From a virus: DNA of 32,431 nt. Shown one piece after another: positions 1 through 9,400 of the stretch. Each line of letters opens with the position of its first letter. The first letter of the stretch is position 1. The DNA lies in the IMG/VR virus record IMGVR_UViG_3300018080_000421, positions 1 to 32,431 of that record. One strand, 5' to 3'. The notes below the pieces were generated by a model. The model was not told the origin of the DNA, searched no databases, and worked only from the letters and a program-made list of their open reading frames with translations. The translations under genes were made by a program, and so were the position numbers.

Positions 1-2
1 AA

Positions 3-341
3 CAAAAAAGACAATCTTATTTGCCAAATAGTTGCCTAAAAATTAGTGGGCTTAGAGATGCGATGGCGACCATTAAAGAAGAATCTGGATTGAGTTTGCG
101 CGGTCTACAAAAAGCTGGCGTGCCAAAGTCTGCTATATATAGCCAGTCAATGACTGTGAACTCAGTTCAATCGATAGCAAATTCTCGGTTGCCAGAGGAA
201 CTAATCTTTCCGTTTTGTTTAACACACGATAGTAACATATTCTGGGATTCGGTTGTTAAAATAGAACCCGTTGCTGCTAAGCTAATTAATATTGAAACTG
301 AAAGCAGCACTTTTACCTCTGATGGATTCTTAACTCACAAC
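3..341 (+). other. Intein, C-terminal portion (end of endonuclease region plus splicing blocks F and G)
   Basis: The translated end carries the usual intein C-terminal signature: a block F-like stretch (FWDSVVKIEPVAAKLINIET), then TSDGFLTHN immediately followed by Cys. The penultimate His, the terminal Asn and the +1 Cys nucleophile are all present. The FWDSVVKIE segment is typical of inteins that carry a LAGLIDADG homing endonuclease, so the missing upstream part is probably a full-size intein rather than a mini-intein. The element lies in frame and leaves no stop, consistent with protein splicing. Only this end is visible. Confidence 0.85.
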
Positions 342-602
342 TGCAAATATAATAGAGAACATGTTTGCATTTTAGAAGCTCTGCGCAAACTTTATGACAC
401 AGATAATAAGCCCCATGAAGGGCTAATTGGCAAGGTGGTCACGTTGTCTGGTTTATCGAGGACGAAAGTATCCAATTTCTTGAGACAATTACGACTGCGA
501 AGTTTAGAATTTACCGATGCGCCAGCTAACGAAGAATTAGAGCATAAAGATGGCAGGGTGAAACGATCACATAAAACGTTTGAAGAGGAAGACTATGACT
601 GA
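3..602 (+). CDS. C-terminal part of an intein-containing protein (5' end outside window)
   Basis: The frame is open to the left edge, so only the last ~200 residues are present. The first 113 codons are the end of an intein (see separate entry). The host protein resumes at the Cys codon at 342 and gives an 86-residue C-extein. That extein starts with a helix-rich stretch and contains a segment (GLIGKVVTLSGLSRTKVSNF) that resembles a winged-helix or HTH DNA-binding fold, then ends in a charged tail. I cannot name the host protein. Position just upstream of packaging genes and the DNA-binding look suggest a nucleic-acid enzyme or transcription factor, since inteins usually sit in such proteins. 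The stop overlaps the next gene by 8 nt, so it belongs to the same operon. Confidence 0.8.
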   Translation, partial: QKRQSYLPNSCLKISGLRDAMATIKEESGLSLRGLQKAGVPKSAIYSQSMTVNSVQSIANSRLPEELIFPFCLTHDSNIFWDSVVKIEPVAAKLINIETESSTFTSDGFLTHNCKYNREHVCILEALRKLYDTDNKPHEGLIGKVVTLSGLSRTKVSNFLRQLRLRSLEFTDAPANEELEHKDGRVKRSHKTFEEEDYD

Positions 603-1908
603 TAAAGAGAAACCGGATCAGTCGCTAGAAAATCTTGCGAAATTCGCCAAGATGGTCAAGAAGCAGCTTAAGAAAGCCTATAACAAGGATGTGCGCAGGG
701 TAGGAAAGAAAGTAGACAAGCACGATCAACCCAAGGCGTTACTGAAAATTGGCTCTGGCGACGACGCATTCGAGCTTTGGTTTAGAAATGCCAGTGACGG
801 AGCCATTGTCATAGATAAAATTGGCAATGGTGTTGCGGCTGGTACTCTCAAAATCAACACTCCCATTTGTCATCTGCGAACTTCGGCTCTTCTCGTTGAC
901 AAATTTGATATTCCAAACAGGCCAGATGCAGATGGCGCTATGACGCCTCCGGATAGAACTGAGGGCGGTGAGGATACTTGGTCGTTGAAGGAAGGCGCAG
1001 TCAAACAAGCAGCCAATGAGGTAGTTGATGAGATCGCCAAATTGACTGGCGAAGAATGGGAGAGACTTCAAAGCCATTTGTTTGATGATCCCAGGTCTTT
1101 TGTCGACGAGTATAAAGATAGGTTGCCAGAGGAGCTTAGGCAGAAGTTAATCGCCATCGTTGGGATTAGAGAGGAAAAGGAAATAGAAGAGCCAGCTGGC
1201 GAGCCTGAAGATTTCGAGGAAGATTTTACAGCGCCAAGCAATAAATTCGCGATTGTGGACGCTTCGGTAATCGAAGGTCTGGACAATGAATTGGCAGAAC
1301 AGGCTATCATTGTACCAGTTAAGTATCCAGGTGCCATTTTTGAGGTGATCGCAGCCTACGACGATACAATACTCAGGAATTTGACAATTAGTCCATCAGA
1401 AGTACAAGAGGGTGTCCCTGATGTGGTCAAAACAACCGAATTTACTACCGCAGAAGGCATCGCCCCGCTATCACATGACAGTTCGCCCGAGAGAGCAGTA
1501 AGAAAGACGATTAAACAAATCCACCACCAAGCTGGTGGCGATAAGTTGCGCATTAAGGATCCAACAAAGAAAGCTGTAATTAAGAGAGATCAAAGTCAGA
1601 AGGACAAAAGAAAGAAATCCCGCGAAGCGCAGCGCGAAGACATTTATAAGAAGGATATGATAAAAGCATTATTAGAGGATTGTTCTGCTGCCGATCGATT
1701 TTCGGCAAGCGATCTTGAGTTTGCCAAACGTGTGATAAAGCAGCTAAAATCGTTTGAGTCTTTGGCTAAAGCTGCCGATAACGCTATCTCTGGTATAGAT
1801 GGCATTTTACCTTCTAAGAAGAAAACGGAAGCCAAAGAATTATTGGAATTTGTAGAATGGATTCAAAAGGAACAAAAAACGCTAAGAAAGAAAATGATGG
1901 TGAGCTGA
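595..1908 (+). CDS. Unknown 437-residue charged protein upstream of terminase
   Basis: The start at 595 is chosen because a purine-rich AGAGGA site sits just upstream, and it overlaps the previous stop by 8 nt; a TTG five codons earlier is open but less likely. The protein is rich in Lys and Glu. Residues ~1-120 look like a compact mixed fold, the middle (~125-210) is acidic, and the last ~150 residues are strongly helical and basic with coiled-coil character. No catalytic motif is recognised. Its place directly before the terminase genes suggests a role in late morphogenesis or packaging, but that is context only. Its 3' end overlaps the next gene by 52 nt. Confidence 0.75.
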   Translation: MTDKEKPDQSLENLAKFAKMVKKQLKKAYNKDVRRVGKKVDKHDQPKALLKIGSGDDAFELWFRNASDGAIVIDKIGNGVAAGTLKINTPICHLRTSALLVDKFDIPNRPDADGAMTPPDRTEGGEDTWSLKEGAVKQAANEVVDEIAKLTGEEWERLQSHLFDDPRSFVDEYKDRLPEELRQKLIAIVGIREEKEIEEPAGEPEDFEEDFTAPSNKFAIVDASVIEGLDNELAEQAIIVPVKYPGAIFEVIAAYDDTILRNLTISPSEVQEGVPDVVKTTEFTTAEGIAPLSHDSSPERAVRKTIKQIHHQAGGDKLRIKDPTKKAVIKRDQSQKDKRKKSREAQREDIYKKDMIKALLEDCSAADRFSASDLEFAKRVIKQLKSFESLAKAADNAISGIDGILPSKKKTEAKELLEFVEWIQKEQKTLRKKMMVS

Positions 1909-2360
1909 TAGATGAAGAGATCAGCAAACTATTAGATGAAGCTAACGATCCGTTGCCTAAGTCAGTAGAATCATCGGCTGCAGTTGTCACTCCAGTGCCA
2001 ACATCTCCTATGGAAGAACCAGAAGATGAACCTCAGGTCGACAATGACCTGAGAGTCATCTTGGATAAGTTTCATGGAGTAACGGACAAAATTTTACACA
2101 ATTTTGACTGTGATAGAGATGAGATTTCTGATGCTATCGACAGGCTTCGCAATATGATGGTGACCAGCAACAAGCCGCCTGGCTATGTTGTAGAATCTTA
2201 TGTTAGTGCGCTTAAGACTAAGACTGACGCCAATGCCAATATAATAAAGTTGTTGGATGCGTTTGCTAAGATTGTGGCATCTACCAAGAATACCGGAATC
2301 GTTCAAGAGACAACCACTATTGTCGATATCAATGAATACTTAGATGATAAAGACGACTGA
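1857..2360 (+). CDS. Candidate terminase small subunit
   Basis: This 167-residue protein lies immediately upstream of TerL and overlaps it by 1 nt, the same place and nearly the same size as T4 gp16. The N-terminal ~70 residues are acidic and low-complexity. The C-terminal ~90 residues (from about NDLRVILDKF) are helical, with a likely coiled coil around ALKTKTDANANIIKLLDAFA, which fits the oligomerising helices of small terminases. No sequence-level match to gp16 is claimed. The start at 1857 has no strong ribosome-binding site and lies 52 nt inside the previous gene, but no better in-frame start exists before the helical part. Function is inferred from synteny and architecture. Confidence 0.55.
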   Translation: MDSKGTKNAKKENDGELIDEEISKLLDEANDPLPKSVESSAAVVTPVPTSPMEEPEDEPQVDNDLRVILDKFHGVTDKILHNFDCDRDEISDAIDRLRNMMVTSNKPPGYVVESYVSALKTKTDANANIIKLLDAFAKIVASTKNTGIVQETTTIVDINEYLDDKDD

Positions 2361-4669
2361 TGCCAATAAAACCAAGCCAGCTAAGAAGACTGGTTAAGAA
2401 ATGCCAGGCCAACCCAGCATTCTTTATCAATAGGTTTTGTCATATTGAGCATCCAAAAGCCGGAATTATTCCGTTTAAATTGTTCGACTATCAGATTAAA
2501 AGCATCAACGCCTATTTGTCCAACAGGCTCAACATTTACAGAAAATGCCGTCAATGCCATCGGGCGGGGTCTATGGTGTGGACACCAACAGGGCCAGTGC
2601 CTATAGAGAAGATTGAAAAGGGAGATCTGGTATACTCGCTAGATGACAATGATGGCTTGACTATTTGTAAAGTTGCTGAAGCATTTGACAATGGCATTTC
2701 AAACGATTTGGTTGAGATCAGAAGTAAGACTGGGCATAGGGGCATATGCACGTCAGACCACGAATACAAGACATATAATGGGTGGGTTAAAGCATCTGAA
2801 TTAACGCAGAATGATAGAATCGTTGAGGTCAATAACAATCTTCAGCTTATAGAAGGGGATGTAAAATCGGTTAAACCATTAGATACAGATGGTCGTGTTT
2901 ACGATCTTAAAGTTCCCCCTTACGACAATTATGTTGTAGACGGCGCTGTTGTACACAATTGCGGGATATCAACGCTGACCGGCACATTTGCCCTATGGTA
3001 TGGTATGTTCTTTAAGAATAAGACGATCCTCATTGTATCCAAACGTGACCATGACGCAAAGGATTACTTGAAGAAGAATGTCAAGCTTGTCTATAGTCAT
3101 CTTCCAGATTGGATGAAGGAAATTTGGGCTGTTCAAAGCAACGAACACGAAATGTCTTTCCAGAATGGATCTAAAATAACTAGCCTAACATCAAGTCCGG
3201 AAACATTGCGATCGAATGCGTCGTCTCTTAATATTATCGACGAAGCCGCATTTATGCCCCACATGGATAAGATGTGGGCGGGTGGCTGGCCAACGCTTCA
3301 GCATGGCGGCTCTGTTATTGTGATCTCTACCACTAATGGCGTTGGTAATTGGTACTGGAGATTCTGGACTGACGCTGAAGCTAAGATGAATGATTTCAAC
3401 CCAATTGTAATAAATTGGTGGGATATGACATGGAAGATCGAATTTTATGACGAGTTGTCCAAAGAGGATGTAGTGCTTGCTCCAACTCGCCATATGAGAA
3501 AATGCAAGACCGCAGAAGAAATAGAAAAATATGGCCCGTATTGGAGCCCGTGGCTTGAACGTGAATATCGAAATCTAACAGAAAAAGACAACGACAGCAA
3601 ATTCAGACAAGAGGTTTTGGCAGATTTTATTGGTACTGGTAACACTGTGCTGTCTAGACAGACTATCAATATGATAGGCAATTCTGTCGAGCAGTTTGGC
3701 GATGACTATAAAACTGTGGGCGCAGTTGATTATGTTAACCCAGTGACAGCTGAGCGCGACACTCTGGACTTTAGAAATGATTTGTGGGTCTGGAAGTCTC
3801 CAGTCAAGCCAGAATTTGAAGAAACCAAAAACGGCAAAGAAGAAATGGTTTTGCCTGGCCACCAATATATCATGGGCTGTGATACGGCAACTGGTGAGGG
3901 TAACGATTTCAGCGCCATACAAGTTTTTGATCTTAATGAGGGAGAGCAGGTCGCAGAGCTTAAGATTAAAGTGCGACCAAAAGTTTTCGCAAAGATGATT
4001 GACTACATCGGTCGTTGGTATAATAACGCAACGGCGGTGGTCGAGAATACGGGCATTGGCAAAGCTACTTGCCAAGAATTATATGAGGACTTATCATACC
4101 CGAATATGTATCGCAGCAGGAGGAAACGTGCAGACCTGAAGTATAAAATGGGCCACTTAGGCTTTCCGACTGGAGGGCATAATCGGCAACTATTGGACAA
4201 ATCTTTGATTGACGGTCTTGGTGAAGGCGGCTATACTATATATTCAAGCAGATTTCATAAAGAGGCTATGATATATGTGCAGTTGACGCCGACCAAGACT
4301 GGAGCCGAACCAGGGCCTGGCAATAATGACGACTTAATCTTGTCTGCTGCTCTTGCACTTATCGCTATTGGCGATGTGATAAAGGCTGGCGGCCAAACAT
4401 TGTTGCCGTATCATAATATCAATGTCCCTTTGGCAAACCACATCTCTAATGATGATATGGCTAAGTTTGGGGGCAGAGACTTGTTGATGCCAATGGGTTT
4501 TAGTAGCGAATCGTCCACTGGCAAACAGGCTGTTGTACAGGAAGAAATTCAAAAGTTCCAATCTCAAATTGGCGGAATTACGGTAGCCAGTAAAAGTAAG
4601 ACCAAAAATAATGTCGAGACTGTAAAATTTAAGCGAAACCAGCTTAAGGTCAAAAAGACACGACGGTAA
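2360..4669 (+). CDS. terL: Terminase large subunit with a mini-intein in the Walker A loop
   Basis: This is the DNA-packaging motor ATPase and headful nuclease that docks on the portal. The precursor is 769 residues, or 634 after removal of a 135-residue intein (residues 66-200). Exteins join as RKCRQ/CGISTLTG, which reads as the Walker A-type loop of T4-like TerL proteins. Walker B is NIIDEA (residues 291-296). The nuclease domain shows the expected acidic residues in GCDTATG (Asp508), AVVENTG (Glu562) and NNDD (657-658). The start overlaps the upstream stop by one base (TGATG), so translation is probably coupled. A basic tail follows the nuclease domain. Identification is strong; the joined loop makes clear that splicing is required for ATPase function. 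Confidence 0.95.
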   Translation: MPIKPSQLRRLVKKCQANPAFFINRFCHIEHPKAGIIPFKLFDYQIKSINAYLSNRLNIYRKCRQCHRAGSMVWTPTGPVPIEKIEKGDLVYSLDDNDGLTICKVAEAFDNGISNDLVEIRSKTGHRGICTSDHEYKTYNGWVKASELTQNDRIVEVNNNLQLIEGDVKSVKPLDTDGRVYDLKVPPYDNYVVDGAVVHNCGISTLTGTFALWYGMFFKNKTILIVSKRDHDAKDYLKKNVKLVYSHLPDWMKEIWAVQSNEHEMSFQNGSKITSLTSSPETLRSNASSLNIIDEAAFMPHMDKMWAGGWPTLQHGGSVIVISTTNGVGNWYWRFWTDAEAKMNDFNPIVINWWDMTWKIEFYDELSKEDVVLAPTRHMRKCKTAEEIEKYGPYWSPWLEREYRNLTEKDNDSKFRQEVLADFIGTGNTVLSRQTINMIGNSVEQFGDDYKTVGAVDYVNPVTAERDTLDFRNDLWVWKSPVKPEFEETKNGKEEMVLPGHQYIMGCDTATGEGNDFSAIQVFDLNEGEQVAELKIKVRPKVFAKMIDYIGRWYNNATAVVENTGIGKATCQELYEDLSYPNMYRSRRKRADLKYKMGHLGFPTGGHNRQLLDKSLIDGLGEGGYTIYSSRFHKEAMIYVQLTPTKTGAEPGPGNNDDLILSAALALIAIGDVIKAGGQTLLPYHNINVPLANHISNDDMAKFGGRDLLMPMGFSSESSTGKQAVVQEEIQKFQSQIGGITVASKSKTKNNVETVKFKRNQLKVKKTRR
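2555..2959 (+). other. TerL mini-intein (135 residues, no endonuclease domain)
   Basis: The element begins at Cys66 with a block A-like start (CHRAGSMVWTPTGPVPIEKI, then EKGDLV). Block B is GICTSDHEYKTYNGW with the T-x-x-H pattern, and blocks F and G are VYDLKVPPYDNYVVDG followed by AVVHN and +1 Cys201. Every splicing residue normally required is present, so it should be active. At 135 residues only the Hint fold fits; there is no room for a homing endonuclease. It therefore cannot spread by itself, unless an endonuclease acts in trans. The insertion site is the P-loop, the most conserved part of the ATPase, which is typical for inteins. Confidence 0.93.
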
Positions 4670-4685
4670 CGTCAGCGGAGGTACG

Positions 4686-6404
4686 ATGAGCTGGCAAGTA
4701 TTCGATAGATTGCAAGCGTTTTTTAAACGCATCAACGTCCATAGGGCAGATCGTCTGTTTACCGACCAATCGTCGATAGACAAGATGATCGCTGCTGGTG
4801 ACTTTCTAAATCTATCATCTCAGCATACTCTTCTTGAGCAGACCAATCTCCACATCAATAGGCTCGAGAGATATAAAGATTACGACCAAATGGATGAGGT
4901 CGGCGAAATGTCTCTCGCTCTAGATTTGTATGCTGACGAAGCATCTCTAATCGATCCAGAGATCAAACACTCAATTCTAGTGAAAGCAGCCTCCAATGCT
5001 GTTAAGGAAGAACTGGAAGAGTTGTTTTACGAAACTTTGTTGGTCGACAATACATTGCGGCCAATGATTAGATATCTATGCAAATATGGTGATTTTCCTG
5101 CTGAGGTAATTCCAACTCAGAACCGTGACGGCGTTGCTAGCCTGCGGTTTATGAATGTCTACAATTTCACACGTGTCGAGACAAAATTCGGCGACCTGAT
5201 TGGATTTTTCTATCAGGACGAAATGGCAGCGCGACCAGAATTCTTCCACCCATGGCAGGTGGTTCATATGAGACTAACATCATATGAGAATATTTTCCAC
5301 CCCTATGGCAGATCGATTCTGAACGGATCTAGGAAGCATTTCAAACAGTTGCGTTTGATGGAAGATGCGGCGATCATATATCGATTGACGCGTGCTCCTG
5401 AGAAGCGTATCTTCACAATTCCTGTCGGGCAGATTCCTACCCACGAAATCCCAAATTACATCGAACGTATAGCAAGCCGATTCAAGAAAAAGAGATTTTT
5501 TGACCCTGCTACTGGTGATGTCAACGAAAGATGGCATCCGCTTATTCAGGAAGACGACTTCTGGCTGCCGCAGCGCCCAGATGGCACAGGACCAAAGGTC
5601 GACACTCTGCCTGGCGCTGAAAATCTCGATCAGATCGCAGATATAGAATACTTCAAGAAAAAGATGGTGGCTGGTCTGAAGATCCCCTATAGTAGGGTTG
5701 GGATTGGTGAATCAGGTGAGAATGATACAAAAGCGTTGGCACAGGTTGCACCAGAATTCGCTAAAGCTGTGCAGTGGATTCAGCGCGAAGTGATAATGGG
5801 CCTTAAAAAGACGGCCATTATTCATCTGGCGCTGAAGGGGTATTCTGAAAAAGACATTAAGTCCTTTTCTATTGCTCTTACCGCTAGTTCTGCCATTGAT
5901 GAATTATATAGAATTGAAACATGGTCTTCTAGAGCCGACGTGATTGATGCGCTCAAGAGCACCGAGATGTTCCCCGATGCGTGGATCTTGAAGCGATTTA
6001 CCGATATGACCGATGACGAAATAGAGCAGATGCAACAAGAAAAAGAGAAAGCTGCTCTGGTTGCTGCTGCTGAAGAAGGTCCTGAAGGCGAAGGTGGCGA
6101 AGGCGGAGGCGAAGGTGCTGCACTTGAGGGCTACAACTACAAACTTGAACGAATATTGGTTGAATCTAATGGAAAGATTAAATTCATCAATAATAAGAAA
6201 CACGATTCGGGATTCTCTTTCATGCTCAACAACAATGAGCTTGATGGTTTGACCGTTGGTAACAAGGGGTCCGAACAAATTTTGGTCGAATCGATTGTGC
6301 CAGATAATGAAGCGGAAGAAATCAAAAGGAACATAGAGTCACTGCTTAGTACGACCCAACCGCAGCTGCCAGCAGATGACACAATTCCGGCAAATATAGA
6401 CTAG
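4686..6404 (+). CDS. Portal protein (T4 gp20-like)
   Basis: A dodecameric portal forms the unique vertex of the head, where TerL docks and DNA enters. A GGAGG site at 4677-4681 sets the start. The 572-residue product follows TerL directly and resembles gp20-type portals: an N-terminal helical wing, the MRLTSYENIFHPYGRSIL and MEDAAIIYRLTRAPEKRIF stretches, and the KKMVAGLKIPYSRVGIGE loop region. These stretches are the most portal-like part. The C-terminus is unusual: after a Glu/Gly-rich linker (around residues 455-480) it has a ~90-residue tail containing two ILVES repeats, which resemble Leu-x-Glu protease sites. T4 has no such linker that I recall, so this tail may contact the prohead core. 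Confidence 0.9.
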   Translation: MSWQVFDRLQAFFKRINVHRADRLFTDQSSIDKMIAAGDFLNLSSQHTLLEQTNLHINRLERYKDYDQMDEVGEMSLALDLYADEASLIDPEIKHSILVKAASNAVKEELEELFYETLLVDNTLRPMIRYLCKYGDFPAEVIPTQNRDGVASLRFMNVYNFTRVETKFGDLIGFFYQDEMAARPEFFHPWQVVHMRLTSYENIFHPYGRSILNGSRKHFKQLRLMEDAAIIYRLTRAPEKRIFTIPVGQIPTHEIPNYIERIASRFKKKRFFDPATGDVNERWHPLIQEDDFWLPQRPDGTGPKVDTLPGAENLDQIADIEYFKKKMVAGLKIPYSRVGIGESGENDTKALAQVAPEFAKAVQWIQREVIMGLKKTAIIHLALKGYSEKDIKSFSIALTASSAIDELYRIETWSSRADVIDALKSTEMFPDAWILKRFTDMTDDEIEQMQQEKEKAALVAAAEEGPEGEGGEGGGEGAALEGYNYKLERILVESNGKIKFINNKKHDSGFSFMLNNNELDGLTVGNKGSEQILVESIVPDNEAEEIKRNIESLLSTTQPQLPADDTIPANID

Positions 6405-6435
6405 ATTGATTCTTTTATATATAGGAGATCCAAAC

Positions 6436-9400
6436 ATGGCAGGCACTGATCAGAACACATCTCCAGCATCCCTTACTATGGATGCCAGGAAGTTTCTGCG
6501 TGCGATAAATACATCAGCGCAGGCTAAGATCGTCTTCTACGAAGACGCTGTCAAGAAAATGGCTAAGCAGGCAGGTAGGGATTATCGCCTGACTGTGCTA
6601 GACGTTAATTCCCTTATCTTCGAAGATATTGAAGATAGTAGGTATTATCACGCAGATGTCGGCAAGAAGGGTCGGAAAGTCCAAATTTCCAATATCCGGC
6701 CAATTAAGATTGTCGACGAGCAGAAATCCGAGTCATTCGACACCCATTGTCTTTCTCTCGTAGAATGCCTGGCTGGCGATGACTTCAAGGGAGCCGAAAA
6801 ATCTTTCCGCACCATTGAGGTGCAGAGGTTTAGGGGATCAGTGATCCCTGAGAGTGGGTGGATCACCGCCAAGGATGGATCGGCCCATCGTATCGTTGTC
6901 GAATCCGACAAGGATACATTCAATATTCCGGCTATCACGGAAGCATTCTGTGAGGCTGTTACAGACTTCGTAGAATTAGACGATAACGGCAAGCTAATCC
7001 GTGGGGAATTCCCAGAGACTGGCGAAAAGTTCGCTATCCCCATCGATGAGATGACACGTCGAAGGCTGGTTGCTGGCCATCTCAAATCTGTTGCTGAGGC
7101 CGCTTGGAGATCTGATACCTTCCGTAAATTGGTCGAAAATGTTGCTGGCCGGGTATCAGTGGGATCCAAAGATTCTATCAAAGAAGCCATCCAGTTGTCA
7201 GCCAAATTCCTGACCGAGCATCAGGAATTCTGCATGCTAAACACTGAAGAGATGGGCGCATTGGTCGACAACGCTCTTGCATCTGTTGGTCAATTCAACT
7301 CTATCTTGTCCGAAGATGTGGCCACATTAATGCAGAGGACCAACCTGCGCGTCAATGCTGCCGATATCTGCGAATCTTGGGGTAAGACTGCTCTTAAAGC
7401 AGAAAACGCAGAATTACTCCATAGCGCGAAAATGCTCGAATCATCTGAAACCTTCACAGAGGACTACGATCGCTTCTTGGGTCGCATCTTCAACGAGGGT
7501 CTCGATGTGCAGACAGCACGCGCCAAGGCCTACCTGACCACGCTTAAGGTCATCGGCAACATCCTTGCTAAGGTTGAAGGCAAGGAAGACCTATCGGCCC
7601 AGGTCGAGAATATGGTCGCCGAACTCGAAGAGCCACAACCAAGCACCGACATCATCATGGAAGCAGAACAGCTTCTGTGCAGCATTCCCGACACACTGGT
7701 TGACAGGATTGTCAATCTCGAGAACTACACTGAAATGACCGGTCTTGAGAGCGCTATGGTCGATGAAGGTCCTGAAGGCCCTGAGGGCGCGGCTGTTGGC
7801 CTGCCTCCTGGTCCAGGTGGCGGCGGCGGCGGCGGTGGCCTTGGCGGTGGCCTTGGCGGTGGCATGGAAGGTCTGGAAGGTCTCGGTGAAGGGGCTGGCG
7901 AAGGGGCTGGCGAAGGTGCGCCACCTGAAGAAGGAGAGGAAGAGGAGGAGACTGAAGAAGAGGAAGAAGTTGCTCTTCCGGAATCGAAGAAACGCGGTGC
8001 CGCCGTCATCGAGTCGATGACTGTTGCTCAGCTCCAAGAAGAGCTGGATCACTGGAAGACAGATGGCCATATTTATCTGGCCGAAGATGGATTTGATGAT
8101 TGCAACAGGCAATTCTCGCGGTATATCAGGCGTTGCGAAGAGCTTGACGCAGCGACAATCAAAGAGGAATTCGGCAAGCTTCGCGATGTCATGATTGAGA
8201 CTGGCGATGACGTCATTGATGACGAATTTGTTTCTGACGATCCCTACGCTGGGATGGATGTCGGAGATGGGGCCGAAATCAATGAGGAATACGGCGCGAA
8301 GATGGGTGGTCCGAAGGGCAAGGGTGTGGCAGCTAAAAGCGGCAGCGAGCCTGGAGCAGCCGGAAAGGGAGGCCCTGCCTCTGGTGACGCAAAGATGGGC
8401 AAGCCCAAAGGCAGCGGTGTCCCATCAAAGGGCGTCGGGCAAGCCAAATTCTCTGGCGGTGGTTCTGGCGTGAAGATGGATGGGCAGGGCGGAAGTGGTG
8501 TCCAGAAGAAGGGCCTCGGTGACGCTGGTTTGCCACATCAGAACGAAGATGACCCCGATGCAGGCAAGCCTAAAACGGGGTCTGCGCAGATGGATCGCCC
8601 AGAAGGAAGTAGTGTTGCCGAGAGCGCTGGGGCTCCTGAGAAAGTACAGCCTGGCACTGGTAAGCAATATAAGGGTGGTGGTTGGGTCGACAAATTGGAT
8701 GAGAAACTCGCCGCTGAGCTGAAATCGGGTGATCAGGGCGACGATCTCTCCAAGACAAAGCACAAAGCTCAAAAGGGTGGTGTGGCTGAAGGTAAACTTC
8801 CCCCGGCGTTGGAGAAATTCAAGAAAAAGAAAAAGGGGGAAGAGGGAGAAGAAGAGACTAAAGAAGGCAGACCATCTGTTTTTGTCCATCGGAAGGAAGA
8901 TTCTGATAAAGAGCAGAAGGAAAAGAGAAGGAGTGCTAGGACCAAGACAGAAAATGTGGCCACCATTCTTGCCCCGTTCATCGAAGGAAGAGAGTTTACC
9001 GCCAAAACAATAGCCGAAGCTATCTTGAAGCTCAAAGAAGCCGCGAAGTCTGACAACTCTCTAAGGGAGTCGCTTGCGCTCGTCGAGAATTATTACCAGT
9101 CTGGGCCTGGCATGGACAGGCTAAAGTGCAGTTTCTGCGACAAGCTTTCTCCTGGCGAACCCGAGGATCCTTGCCCGCATTGTGATGGTCAAGGCAGGCT
9201 GATGGAACTAGGCTCTTTGAGCCTAACACCTGAAGTCGGTGGTGTAGACCCGATGGTGCAGAGTGTTCTTGAGCGCATCTCTGATTCTACTGGCGTTGAT
9301 TATACCGATCTCAACATGGAACTGAAAGCCGATCCTATCGAGTTTGTTGAGAAGTACGCCGACGAGATCGACATTGAAGAGAGAAGCGCGTTGGTAGCTC

